Shown here piece by piece: positions 23,601 to 33,321 of a DNA stretch of 64,000 bases. The stretch is from Rotaria sp. Silwood1 (taxonomy: Eukaryota > Rotifera > Eurotatoria > Philodinida > Philodinidae). The notes under the pieces were generated by a model that saw only the letters and a list, made by a program, of their open reading frames with translations, searched no databases and had not been told where the DNA came from. The translations under genes and the position numbers were made by a program. The stretch lies in NCBI GenBank assembly GCA_905250075.1, contig CAJNOP010000340.1, forward strand, positions 1 through 64,000. The letters are read 5' to 3'. The first letter of the stretch is position 1. Each line of letters starts with the position of its first letter.

Positions 23601-26238
23601 CCTGATACAGAATGCGTCAAAATTATAGCGTATCCATCGAAGCAAGTCATAAGTAAGCTCTTACAGGTCGATTGATTAGATTAGAAATAAAATCTTTATT
23701 GAATGGAATGAACAATCGTTAAAATAGCTAGTCCAATAAATATTATGCCTTGTATGAATTCTTATCTAATATTTTTACATTTTATACTTTAAAGTCCTCG
23801 AAGCTTTTCTATTAATGCTAAATGTACAATAGAACAAAGCAATCGTTATATTTTTGTACATAAAACGTTAGTCTATTGATGCATCTTTGTTTTGAGAATA
23901 GACAGAAAAAAAAATTTATTTGTCTCTTTGTTTAAATGAATAGATTTCATCGAAGTATATATATTCACGATAGACTTATTAAATCATAAATCGATCACAT
24001 GATAGTGCTCAAACTCAGTCAGAATGTACTATGATCATTTCGAAAGGTTTCGTTCAATCTATTCGCACTAATCTCGTAATTGATTGATCGTTCATTCCAT
24101 TGAATGTCGATACTAGCTATGATCTAAACAATAAAATGTTGAACAAGTTCGCCTATCTTCTACCATTGTGTTTGATGTTGAACTTATATACGATTTGTTT
24201 CGATTGGTAGACAATAAGGTGAACCAATTCAGGTTGAAACACACACGATGAGATTCAATACGATATATAAAAGCAAATCGAAAATTGACCCAGTTTCGTT
24301 CCAATAGAGAGTTTTATTTTTATCAAATATGTATGTTTTTTACTTTAACAAATAGCGAGATAAAGGAGACAAAGTAGCAAAAATAATCGTCTCGTCGTTA
24401 TTTTGTGATATGAATTAAAATATAAAGTAATAGATTAGTTTTCTTTTGATTCTGTTATTAGTGTGTCAATGCTCATTCGTCTGTTTATAAGTATGTACTC
24501 ATTTTCTATTTATTTTGTTTCGATGAATCAACAAATAAATCAATGTATAGTGGAAAGCATAGAGAAAAGAAAGGAAGAATATTGCCATTGAGCATGCGTA
24601 GTTATCATATGAGGATGAGTAAAACTAGCACAATAAGTAAATATTTTGCTATTGCCAAAACAATATTATCAACTTGCAAGAATGAGGATAAGAGGGAATC
24701 AGGTAAATAAAAATAAAGCCAAGTAATAATAACTAATGGATGCGAGAAAATATTAAATGAATAAATAAATAAATAAGTAATTTTTTGAATTTTTCATAAA
24801 ATCATAATTTGTAAGGAACAAAAATGCTTTATTTTCAGCACTCAAAAACTTTAAAAAATCAAATCTGATCGATAACCGACAAATCAGACGAACTATAATA
24901 CCCAAAATAAATTATAAATGATGCTTCGATTAAAACTGTACTTGTTCTAAGCACAATGATAGAAAGATCTAAGATTGAATGATTAAAACACAAAATTTAT
25001 TCATTTAATCGAAGTATTTGACTTGCAGAAATAAATAAAGCAATAGGTTATGTGTATTCGTCTCCATAATTTCATGAATAAATGAGTTATCATTATAACA
25101 AAAAAATATAAAAACTATTTCAAATTGAACATTGAAACAAGATAGAATATGTAAAGACTACGATTTGTTTAATAAATAAACCTGCCTAAATATTACGTTG
25201 ATGTTTGCTACATAAAATTTGCATCTAGCCGATAAATAATTCAACTGTTAACGAAAATCATTGAACACTCAATTTATTTCATTTTTGTCAATTAAAGTAA
25301 GGTAAAATTAATAAAAATATGATGAACTTTTTTAGCTGATAATATAATATTTACATTTTCTCTTTAGACCTTTTCTTTTGTCAGTATTGCTATGGAAATA
25401 GTCTTTTGCAGCAAAAAAAGGAAAAAGAATTGTTATAAACATCTGTAGTTCATTGTAGGAAAAATACAATTTCTTTGTGCAAAGCATAAACAAGTATTTT
25501 CAATACAAACAACAACAACTACACTAAAAAGTGGGATAATGTATACTATTTTGCAAGATCTTCAAAATTAGTAGTATGAAAAGCATACAATACGAAAGGT
25601 TTAATTGATTAGTATATATTAGCTACTGAAACAGAAAATGCTATAAAAATGAAATCCAAAAGTATATAAAAGAAAAAAATGAACAGTATTTTATGAATCA
25701 AAAGAGCGTTAGCATTGATAGATTCAGTTTGATATGGTTTGAGGAAAATGAGAAGCGTGATTTTAAACATGCTATCAATGCTATAACACAAGAAGGATAA
25801 AGTTATTCTTTGATAAGGTTAGTGATGACCTCCATCCACATTTCTTTTGCTGTCTAAATTTTTATTTTAATATATATTTTTGAAATATGTTTCCTGATTC
25901 ATATTTCAAATCGTTACAATAACTTCAATCTCATTGACAAAATTATTATAAACTATTACATAGAAATAACTCTTAAATATAATTTTGGTTTCTGAACTTG
26001 TATTGACTTGATACAAAATATGATTTCAACTGTGGTGATTTAAGATGATAAATACGTATTTCAATATCTCGTAAGATATATATGGAAACTAGATGAGTCT
26101 AAGAACTGTGAAATAAGAGAAAGTTTTATTTCTTTCAAATTTGTTTTTTTATTATTGAAAATGCATGTGAGACTAGATCTATTAAATCATGTATTGTACT
26201 ACTCAAGTATTTTTATGAACTCATTTCTCGGTTTTTCT
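17621..26238. other. Long AT-rich gene desert
   Basis: More than 8 kb with no open frame above about 70 codons and abundant A/T runs, especially 18.4-23.4 kb. One stretch at about 22030-22250 gives a plus-strand peptide series (SEYQYEPSFFESNRSDLSLV, then TTGQLEQAIRGFKCN) that might be decayed coding sequence, but I cannot identify it. No RNA gene, transposon end or ordered repeat was recognised. Confidence 0.55.
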
Positions 26239-26338
26239 NNNNNNNNNNNNNNNNNNNNNNNNNNNNNNNNNNNNNNNNNNNNNNNNNNNNNNNNNNNNNN
26301 NNNNNNNNNNNNNNNNNNNNNNNNNNNNNNNNNNNNNN
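26239..26338. other. Assembly gap of 100 N
   Basis: Exactly 100 N, the conventional length for a scaffold join of unknown size. Sequence to the right starts abruptly with less AT-rich, repetitive DNA, so order and distance across the gap are uncertain. Confidence 0.98.
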
Positions 26339-26479
26339 GGAGGGCGCTGCAAAGGTGAGGGTGACGGTAAAATGAATTGATCCTGTCATGCTTAACAAGT
26401 CTATGCAGGAATTAAAGGGCTCGCAACGGTCTACAGCATTTCCGGGCCTTTCGATGAAATGCTTTTCGGCGAAGAGGCA

Positions 26480-26565
26480 TACAACCCCCCTATATGGTAG
26501 CCCTCGGGAACCTATGGATACCCGTATAGAGTAGCTCTTGGGAACCTATGGATACTACTATAAAA
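26480..26565. repeat. Two-copy tandem repeat of about 38 bp
   Basis: The motif TAGCYCTYGGGAACCTATGG followed by ATAC occurs twice in a row (near 26487 and 26528), each preceded by a TATA-rich spacer. It directly precedes the GTTCGGTTC tandem array. Confidence 0.7.
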
Positions 26566-26785
26566 AGTTCGGTTCGTTGAAATGAGCTGTTTGAAAAGTT
26601 CGGTTCGCTGAAATGAGCCGTTCTGACAGTTCAGCTCATGTGAAATGAGCTGTTCCAAAAGTTCGGTTCACCCAAATGAGTTGTTCGAACAGTTCAGCTC
26701 ATTTGAAACGAACTGTTTGAAAACGGTTCAGTTCGCTCAGATGAACTGTTTGAGCAGTTGTTTCGCTCATTTTAAAGATTTTTTC
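26558..26785. repeat. Imperfect tandem array, 31-33 bp unit, partly palindromic
   Basis: About seven units built from AGTTCGGTTCGCTGAAATGA followed by GCTGTTTGAA and variants. Units vary between forms starting AGTTCGGTTC and AGTTCAGCTC, and within each unit the outer 10 bases are partly self-complementary, so single strands could fold. The array lies 220 bp right of the assembly gap and may be the reason for that gap. Confidence 0.75.
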
Positions 26786-28217
26786 TGAAAACAGTTTCTT
26801 AATAAAGTCCTTGCATAAGCCAAAATCCATTTAATTCTAAGAATCATATACGATCACAAATAGTTTGCACGTATGCAGTGGTTAGCTCTTAGCCTAATTT
26901 TGTTGACAAGAATAAAAAAAAATGATAATTCTTATCTAAAAGATATTATAACTATTATTAATATAAGATTCCAAAAATTACAAATAAAACAATATAACAA
27001 TATTTCGATATAATTTAGCACGACCTAAACAAACACCGTTGTGCTCAAATAAAGCTTGAAGCAATTATTTATGAAAAAACGAATTTTTGATCTGATAGAA
27101 GGAAACGTCAAAGACATTCTTGAAATAATGTCTAATGAAATAATAAGTTGATTGAGTTTTCAATAAAAAAAAATCGGACTTTCATTATACCATCAATTTA
27201 TTTTGAATTTAAATTCTTTGGAATTCTAATTTAGATTCAAAAAAACTAAAACTTCTTCTATATGTTAATTTCAATTCCTTTTAATTATAAATCACACTTG
27301 AATACTTTTCAATCCTTATTTCATCAATCAGAATCGAATAAAGTCAATTTAAATTGATTTTATAGATTCAGATAGATTTTAGATGGAAATAAATCCAATT
27401 CGAATAAATAAATATGAAAATTTCCTAAAATTAAGTCAGAAAAAAAATCAGTTTAGAATAGAATAAAGTGTTTCAAAATAGTTTTTGGGACTAATTAATC
27501 TTTGTAAATGCAAATTTCATGTTCCCAAAGAAAAAAATGTTGTTACATTCACAGACGGAGACAAGATATCCTAAATTTATAGTGTTCAATCTCCCCATGG
27601 AAGTTATACTAAAAACCAACACAGTTACCGGTAACTATTTGTGATACTCTTGATTGGCGTTCTACCACGGCAGCCAAAAGCAGAGACAATATAACGAGGT
27701 ATCGGCAAAACTGGCGCTACTCGGCAATTATGCCGCTGTTTTTCTTCATTTCCGCATTATACCAAGAGTGACTCAAATAAAGGGTAACACGGGATATTGA
27801 AAGAACTTCAGATAGCATTGAAACAACATTTAACTAAATTTCAATACTCATCCATCTTTTAATGAATAAATCAACACATAACCCTTCCACTTTTTGGACA
27901 CAAAAATGCTTACAGGTTTTCCACTGTCACCTAGGAATGAATCAGTTTTAGTTAACTTGCTACATGACTACAGTGACCAGTCAGTAAATCGACAAATGAT
28001 TTCGAACGTAAACTTTCAAACCATGTACCACGTTAAATTCGTATGCAGTTTGATTGTCTACACATTTAGACAATACTGTGTGACAACATAAACTTAGTAT
28101 TCAATCATTTGAGATAATTTACCTCACGACCCACTTCATCGGAACAAATGCATGCCTATTCTCGCATAAAAAAACTAAAAGCAGATGACCACCGCCACTT
28201 ACTTCCTCCAATCTTCT
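26786..28217. other. AT-rich intergenic DNA
   Basis: No gene recognised. About 27540-27790 is less AT-rich and holds the related strings GTGATACTCTTG and, inverted, CAAGAGTGAC, which may be worn ends of a small element, but the similarity is too short to claim. Confidence 0.45.
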
Positions 28218-28660
28218 ATTCTGTTCATGACATACTATGGGCTATTTAATTTCAGTCTGAATTTATCAAATAAAAATAATACTTGATTTCAAACTGAAAC
28301 GTGAGTCTAGGAGTGAGGGGGGGAGTGACTGAGGGTGTGGGTGTTGGTCTGGGACCCACACACACACCCACACCCATGGTGCGGGTGTGGGCGCGCGAGT
28401 GTGGGTGAGGGTGTGCTTGTGGCTTTGTGTACTATAGGCTTTAGTCCCCTGCACAAGGGACTAAGCGGGGACTAAGCTTTTTGTGGGGGGGGACTAAGGG
28501 GGACTTTGCAGGACTAGAAGGGACTAAGGGTTTTTAGTGGGACTACGTAGTATCAAACGAGAAAAGTTTGATTCGGAAGAAGTTGGTGCGGTTTTTTTGA
28601 TTTTAGAATTCAGTTTGAAATAAAAAAGCCCATAGACTCGTTCATGATATCTCGACAAAT
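28218..28660. repeat. Inverted repeat enclosing telomere-like G-rich and C-rich tract
   Basis: Left arm (about 28238-28275, containing TATGGGCTATTTAATTTCAG) and right arm (about 28600-28645, reverse complement containing TATGGGCTTTTTTATTTCAA) are imperfect inverted copies. Between them, 28310-28432 has GGGTGTGGGTGTTGG, then ACCCACACACACACCCACAC, then GGGTGTGGG again. The units match TGTGGG/CCCACA, the repeat reported for bdelloid telomeres, in head-to-head arrangement. The frame across this tract is low-complexity and not a gene. Confidence 0.65.
28438..28552. repeat. GGGACTAAG-rich repeats with hairpin
   Basis: At least five copies of GGGACTAAG or close variants follow the telomere-like tract. 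The first is inverted (CTTTAGTCCCC at about 28439), so 28439-28466 can form a hairpin around TGCACAA. Confidence 0.65.
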
Positions 28661-30067
28661 TTTCTAACTCTTCCTTTGCCCACCATTTCATGCCGATCGC
28701 GGACTCCTCTGATTCACTTCAAAGATTTCCATCAGCAGCAGATTAGAAATATGGCCGACACCTAATACCAAACTTTTCTATCCAATGCAAAAAAAATTCC
28801 TCTAACGAATCGAGATTAATAATAACTTCGAACAACTACCTATTTCACCTTTGCTAAACTACTAACACTTACATGACCCAACGTAACGATTCTCGAACAA
28901 AAATAACCTAATCAGTCATGACCTGAACTAGCCCACACAAACCCAGCGACCACTTATAAGCGAAACCATCGACCCTGATAGTGTATGCTCCGAAGAAGTA
29001 CATATGTACATCTGTCATTAAAAAACAATTTCAAACCAGCTATATGCGATTCCATGTCCTGATATGAATTCCAGAATTCTATTTTTTCGGGCGTATAGAT
29101 GGTATTATAACGATACATGAACCTGACACAAGATGGTACATGGTGGTACAATGTGGTACATAGTTAGCTGTGAACCGAGTGATACAAGTTGCATCCGTAC
29201 TTGTGCATCTCTGAGGCACAAATAAAGAAAAATTTAAAATATAAAAGACGTGAGAAATGCAGACATTTGTCATCGCTGTACAGATAACTATAAAAAACGA
29301 AGTTATTAGAATAATATTGCATTACTTATTCTACTTATTTGCATAAGTATTAAAGACAAATATAAGCGCTAGAGATAGATTCAATATGAAACTCGAACAT
29401 TCCATCTCTCTTATCATGAATGTGACTATGAATAAAAGCTTTCATCCAAAAAATAGCCTATAATATAAACATGAAAATTGCCTAATCTACTAGAAATTCG
29501 CAATGAATATTCTACTGTACTTTGTTTCAGAATAATTGCAACAAATAATGGCAAGTGCATGATAAATTTTTTAAAATACAACTTAATTTTTCTTTAATTT
29601 CTCTGTTTCAGGTCAATCTGTGTATAAACAATCCAGCGACTATAAGTGGACATCAATTTGCTACACGTCTGTATCGCTAAATATTTTACACTTTCATCAT
29701 GACCACAATCAAGATCATAGGTTGCCCCATATCATCAGTTTCTCACACATTGGCATCATTTCAAATAGACTCTGTAAAGTCCAATATGCATACTGCATTG
29801 GAAATACATTTCTAGTATCTGACTTTAGTTCCCAATATCTCAATATATATTCATCGCCAAACTTTTATGGGATTCGCCTCTCTCTGAGAAAATTTTAAGA
29901 AAGTAATGGTAGCAAAACATTAACATGGTTAGTGCAAATGAAAACTTAAAACATGTATTGAACTATCCATCCCACCAATTTATAGTTGACATCAGTTCAT
30001 ATGTTAAAATCTGGCTCATATTCCAGAAGAAGACATAAACTGTAATATTTTTGTTGAAACCCTAGTC
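28661..30067. other. Intergenic, no recognised gene
   Basis: Moderately AT-rich. A short GTGGTACA-type repeat lies at about 29130-29160. A 92-codon open frame at 29620-29898 follows a polypyrimidine-CAG, as an exon would, but its product shows no motif I know; it could be an upstream exon of the NHL fragment. Confidence 0.4.
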
Positions 30068-30222
30068 CAGGTAATCTTAAGTGGAGTACAACAGGAATAA
30101 GAATCATTGACAATGGTTATGGTTCAGATCCAGATCAATTACAATTTCTTGAAGGTTTATTTATCGAACATGGAACACAAATTTTATATGTTGCTGATGT
30201 TTCTAATAATCGTGTTCAAAGG
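30068..30222 (+). pseudogene. NHL-repeat protein fragment
   Basis: Plus-strand translation reads GNLKWSTTGIRIIDNGYG, then LEGLFIEHGTQILYVADVSN followed by NNRVQR (SNNRVQR overall). The ILYVAD-x-x-NNRVQR core is the signature of an NHL beta-propeller blade. Bdelloid genomes carry many NHL genes, often extracellular. Only about one blade survives: the frame runs straight into GGGTGTGG telomere-like sequence right after VQR, and no further blades follow. Upstream blades were not recognised. Confidence 0.75.
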
Positions 30223-30285
30223 GTGTGGATGTTGATCTCTTCTTGTTTTCAGCTGCCCTCACACCCGCCCACACCCACTCTCCAA
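30217..30285. repeat. Telomere-like G-rich then C-rich tract
   Basis: GGGTGTGGATGTTG at the left is followed about 30 bp later by CCCTCACACCCGCCCACACC. This is the same head-to-head order (TGTGGG then CCCACA) as at 28.3 kb and 35.46 kb, though short and impure. It begins exactly where the NHL coding fragment ends. Confidence 0.55.
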
Positions 30286-30450
30286 ATGTAACAAAGTACG
30301 AATATCTCAATACCGTATTGGTATTATTACGTCCCTGAAAAGTTTTCACTTCGACACATTGGTTTTCACAAGAAGTATGACAATTTATAGAATTGCTGTT
30401 GGAGAAGAGAAGAAAAGAAAAGTTTATTGAAAAAAAACAAATACAAAAAA

Positions 30451-31331
30451 CTAACCACAAAGAAATGGGAGCTTACTATTGTCCGTCATTGATATTTTCA
30501 TCTTCCTACAACTGTATTTGAAGGGATCACCGTTGGCGGATTCATGTTCAACTCCATGTTTACAAGGTTCAACTTGAAGTATAGTAGATACGCCACCAAT
30601 GTTTCTATGAATATGTAGGAAAATACTTTCACAAAGTTTTCGATCAGCATTTGCTTCTTTTGTTTCGACAACGATATGCTTTTTAGAGAAACATCCCATA
30701 GTATCGCATTGACATTGATGAGATGCTGAAAAAGAAAAAAATATGCATTAGAGTCAACAATAAATAGTATCCACTCACCTTGTTTATGATTGTTTTTATT
30801 CGAGAGCACAGGTAACTGATCTAAAGTAGAACGAAGTATAACATGATGAGCAGATATTGTTAATTTTTTAATTGATTTGGATTTGCAGAAGTCCTCGAAA
30901 GCACTTTGAACTGATTTCCATGTGGAACCACCTAAATAAAGTGTGATCACCGGACAGCCACTTGATGGTCTGTCTATGTCTCCTTGTCGAATGTAGCATT
31001 GCATCAATTTTGTTAAGGACTTACCTAACAAAAAGAATTGTTATAAGTTAGTTAATGAGACAAACAATTACTCACCGTCTTGAGGTCGAATGCTTTTCAT
31101 AGTTGCAAATTCAGCCAGGTTGATTGATGGATAGATGTGGTGATGGTTGATTAAATCAGAATAAGAATTAGGTGGGCAAATCTGTGATATAAACATATTT
31201 ATCTGCTCATCGGAGAGTAAGCTGATGAACAATTGAGTATTTGGTATATTGGTTTGAACAATTTTTTTTGATTTGGCTTTGCCAGATACTTTGAAGGCGA
31301 CCTGTTTTTTTGTCTTAATACTTGTTGCCAT
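30451..31331 (-). CDS. His-Cys-box (I-PpoI-like) nuclease-family protein, 3 exons
   Basis: Exons 31331-31076, 31024-30779 and 30725-30451 (minus strand) join with GTGAG/TTAG and GTGAG/CAG introns of 51 and 53 nt. Phases agree and give 258 residues. Exon 3 carries C174-x4-C179-x4-H184-x3-E188-x4-N193-x2-R196-x2-C199, then C222-x-H224 and C240. In the homing endonuclease I-PpoI the His-Cys box has C100, C105, H110, E114, N119, R122, C125, then C132-x-H134 and C138; the spacing up to C125 is identical. H170, shortly before the box, could stand for catalytic H98. The N-terminus is Lys-rich (1-25). The middle (87-155) has a conserved HH-x-ILR shared with the divergent neighbour. Predicted: zinc-stabilised DNA endonuclease of the His-Me finger superfamily, or a derived DNA-binding protein. 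An alternative 3' splice at GTAAGC (30476) would change only the last residues. Confidence 0.72.
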
Positions 31332-31773
31332 TATGTGTGATTGTTGAGTTTGTGTTGAAGAAGAAGAAGAAGAAGAAGAATATTGTATGTTTAATGGCTC
31401 GTGTAACGAAGATATTTATATAGATGATACATTTCTTATTATCCTATCGTTCCATAGACATAGCCGCTGACTGAACATTATGGCCTTTATCAAGACAATG
31501 AATTTAACAATTGTAACGAGATAATGGTCGTCAAATAGGACAGTCATATTTGTCTCTTATGTATATATATAATAGTTCTCACACTTTTCACGCCATTCAC
31601 CAAACGACTCTACTCATTCAACACTTCACCTTACTCAATCAATAACTTTCTCTTTCACTAGTTTTTTCTCTGTTTTTCTTCTTTCTTGTTCATTTATTAT
31701 TTTTTTCTCTGTTTTTCTGTTTTTCTTCTCTTATTAGTTCATTAATATCAATTAATATTATAAAAATTTATTC
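31332..31773. promoter_or_regulatory. Shared divergent promoter region of the nuclease pair
   Basis: Only 442 bp separate the two start codons. A TATATAAA on the minus strand (about 31414-31421) lies some 85 bp upstream of the minus-strand ATG. A TATATATAATA on the plus strand (about 31561-31571) precedes an ACTC/CATT-rich stretch that could hold a start site. A (GAA)n run at 31357-31380 falls in the minus-strand leader. The TATA assignments are by eye. Confidence 0.45.
31357..31380. repeat. (GAA)8 microsatellite
   Basis: Pure GAA trinucleotide run in the 5' leader of the minus-strand nuclease-like gene. Confidence 0.9.
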
Positions 31774-33008
31774 ATGGCAAGTAACAAGTATTCCAAAAAA
31801 CATTTACTCCATTTAGCAAAACATGTTTTCGACAAATATTTGATAAAAATCCAAATCCTACGGAGGAAGAATATACCAACATCGCTACACAGTTCGGTTG
31901 TGACAAGAAGACTATCAAGGTAAGAGAATGCCACACTTCTAAATAAAATTGCTTATGTTGTTTGTCTTTTTATAGGCAAAATTTGCAATGCGACGTCAGT
32001 ATTTAAAGAATAGAGCTTCATTAACATCGTCATCAAAAAATAAAAAACCTATTAAGGAAGAGGTCAAGTGTATAGGTGATGTTGAACAAATTAGTACAAA
32101 ATTTTTCCTGTTTAGAAGATACGGAGGCACAATTATTAATGAATCAAATGATATTGAATGATAAATGTGTAGAATATATCAATCATAATCATGTCTTCAA
32201 ATACATCAGTATGAAAGATCTACGTAAAATGACAAGCAGTGACCATCGTAACGGTAAGTTTTTGTTATCTTAGTATTGCAACAATACAATTATTGTGTTT
32301 AGGAGAGTATTTTGCAAAGTGGATGTCCTGTTCCATTTCAAGCGAACATATAAAATCTCTGCCCGAGCGAAGCCCTCAAATCTACCTTACTCGAAATGGA
32401 TGCATGTGCTCGGCGGTGCAATGCAAAATAAGTTCTATTTGCGACGAATTTAACATTCCTAGGTTAAAAGTTTTCAAGCATCATATTGTATTACGTTGTA
32501 CAAATCCATCTTTTGCAAATCTGACGAGCAAGAAAAACGCTAAGTGTGGTAAGTAAAATAAGCTGAATTGATAACTTTTCAATAACAAAATTTTTCTTTC
32601 GTTGTAGGATCTTACTTGTGTGACACAAAAGGATGCGTTTTACCAGAACACCTAACAATTGCAAACATCGACGTGAATATTAGTCGCTGCAGGTGCCAAG
32701 GTGTTCTGATTCTTGTGCGTGCTGGAAGTGCAACCTCGACGGGTCATATAATTCAAGCAACGCCATGTCGTCATGGTGTCAGCAATCAAGAGGATGGATT
32801 CAAAAACAGCTGTCGAAAATTGCAAACTTATGTCCAAGATGAAGTTCCTATTGAGTATTGTAAATCTTTGTTAAAAAATAAAACATCTGTCTCTTACATG
32901 CTGTTGTCTTTCTACTGGATGACGGAAAACTTTGAGAATGTAGGTTCAAGTTGTGTGGTGTGGGAGTGGATGAACAAGCGAAGAAATTTTGTAGGTTTCC
33001 GAAACTGA
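31774..33008 (+). pseudogene. Homeodomain-like plus His-Cys-box nuclease gene, frame-damaged
   Basis: Likely exons: 31774-31919, 31976 to 32253 (with a frame break), 32303-32548, 32608-33008, with GT-AG introns of 56, 49 and 59 nt. Exon 1 (in the shifted frame) and the start of exon 2 read KTFTPFSKTCFRQIFDKNPN, then TEEEYTNIATQFGC, then DKKTIK joined to AKFAMRRQYLKN: a homeodomain-like three-helix unit with an intron near position 46/47, a common homeobox intron site. Residue 51 is Met instead of Asn. Exon 4 has C-x4-C-x4-H-x8-N-x2-R-x2-C (CDTKGCVLPEH onward) and PCRHG, matching the divergent paralogue, whose splice phases are also shared. One missing A in the A6 run near 31796 and a second break before 32076 disrupt the frame. 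Candidate catalytic His and Glu are replaced (Tyr, Ala). Confidence 0.65.
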
Positions 33009-33150
33009 GGTGATCAGTCGAGGTAGGCGTAAAAGGGAGGGGAGTTCTTTTAGGTTTGAGATATTGAGGTGATTGGTAGCGGTGGGATTTTTTTTAGCTT
33101 TCAGACATTGACCTGATCACTGAACGGAGGCATAAAAACAAAGACCTATT
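32990..33150. repeat. Three-copy tandem repeat, about 50-60 bp
   Basis: Three diverged copies begin GGTTTCCGAAACTGAGGTGA, GGTTTGAGATATTGAGGTGA and GCTTTCAGACATTGACCTGA. The array starts at the stop codon of the nuclease-like gene and may include its 3' untranslated part. Confidence 0.65.
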
Positions 33151-33321
33151 TTTTTTTTCTCTTTTAGAAATCGAAGTTAGACGTAAAAACTCTCCTATTT
33201 CCTGTACGTCAATTTCAGAAACAAGTAAGCAGCAAAACTTTCCGTATAAATTCACAAAGTTTAACAAATGTTCATCAAAGTAGAAAAAACCTTTATAGCC
33301 AATACAACGGCAGTACACATT

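Noticed and set aside
18155..25791. Scattered 60-70 codon frames in the AT-rich desert
   Set aside because: No motifs, no shared splice context, and lengths expected by chance.
28266..28454. Minus-strand frame across the G-rich tract
   Set aside because: Encodes low-complexity His/Thr/Pro peptides typical of CACACCC repeats.
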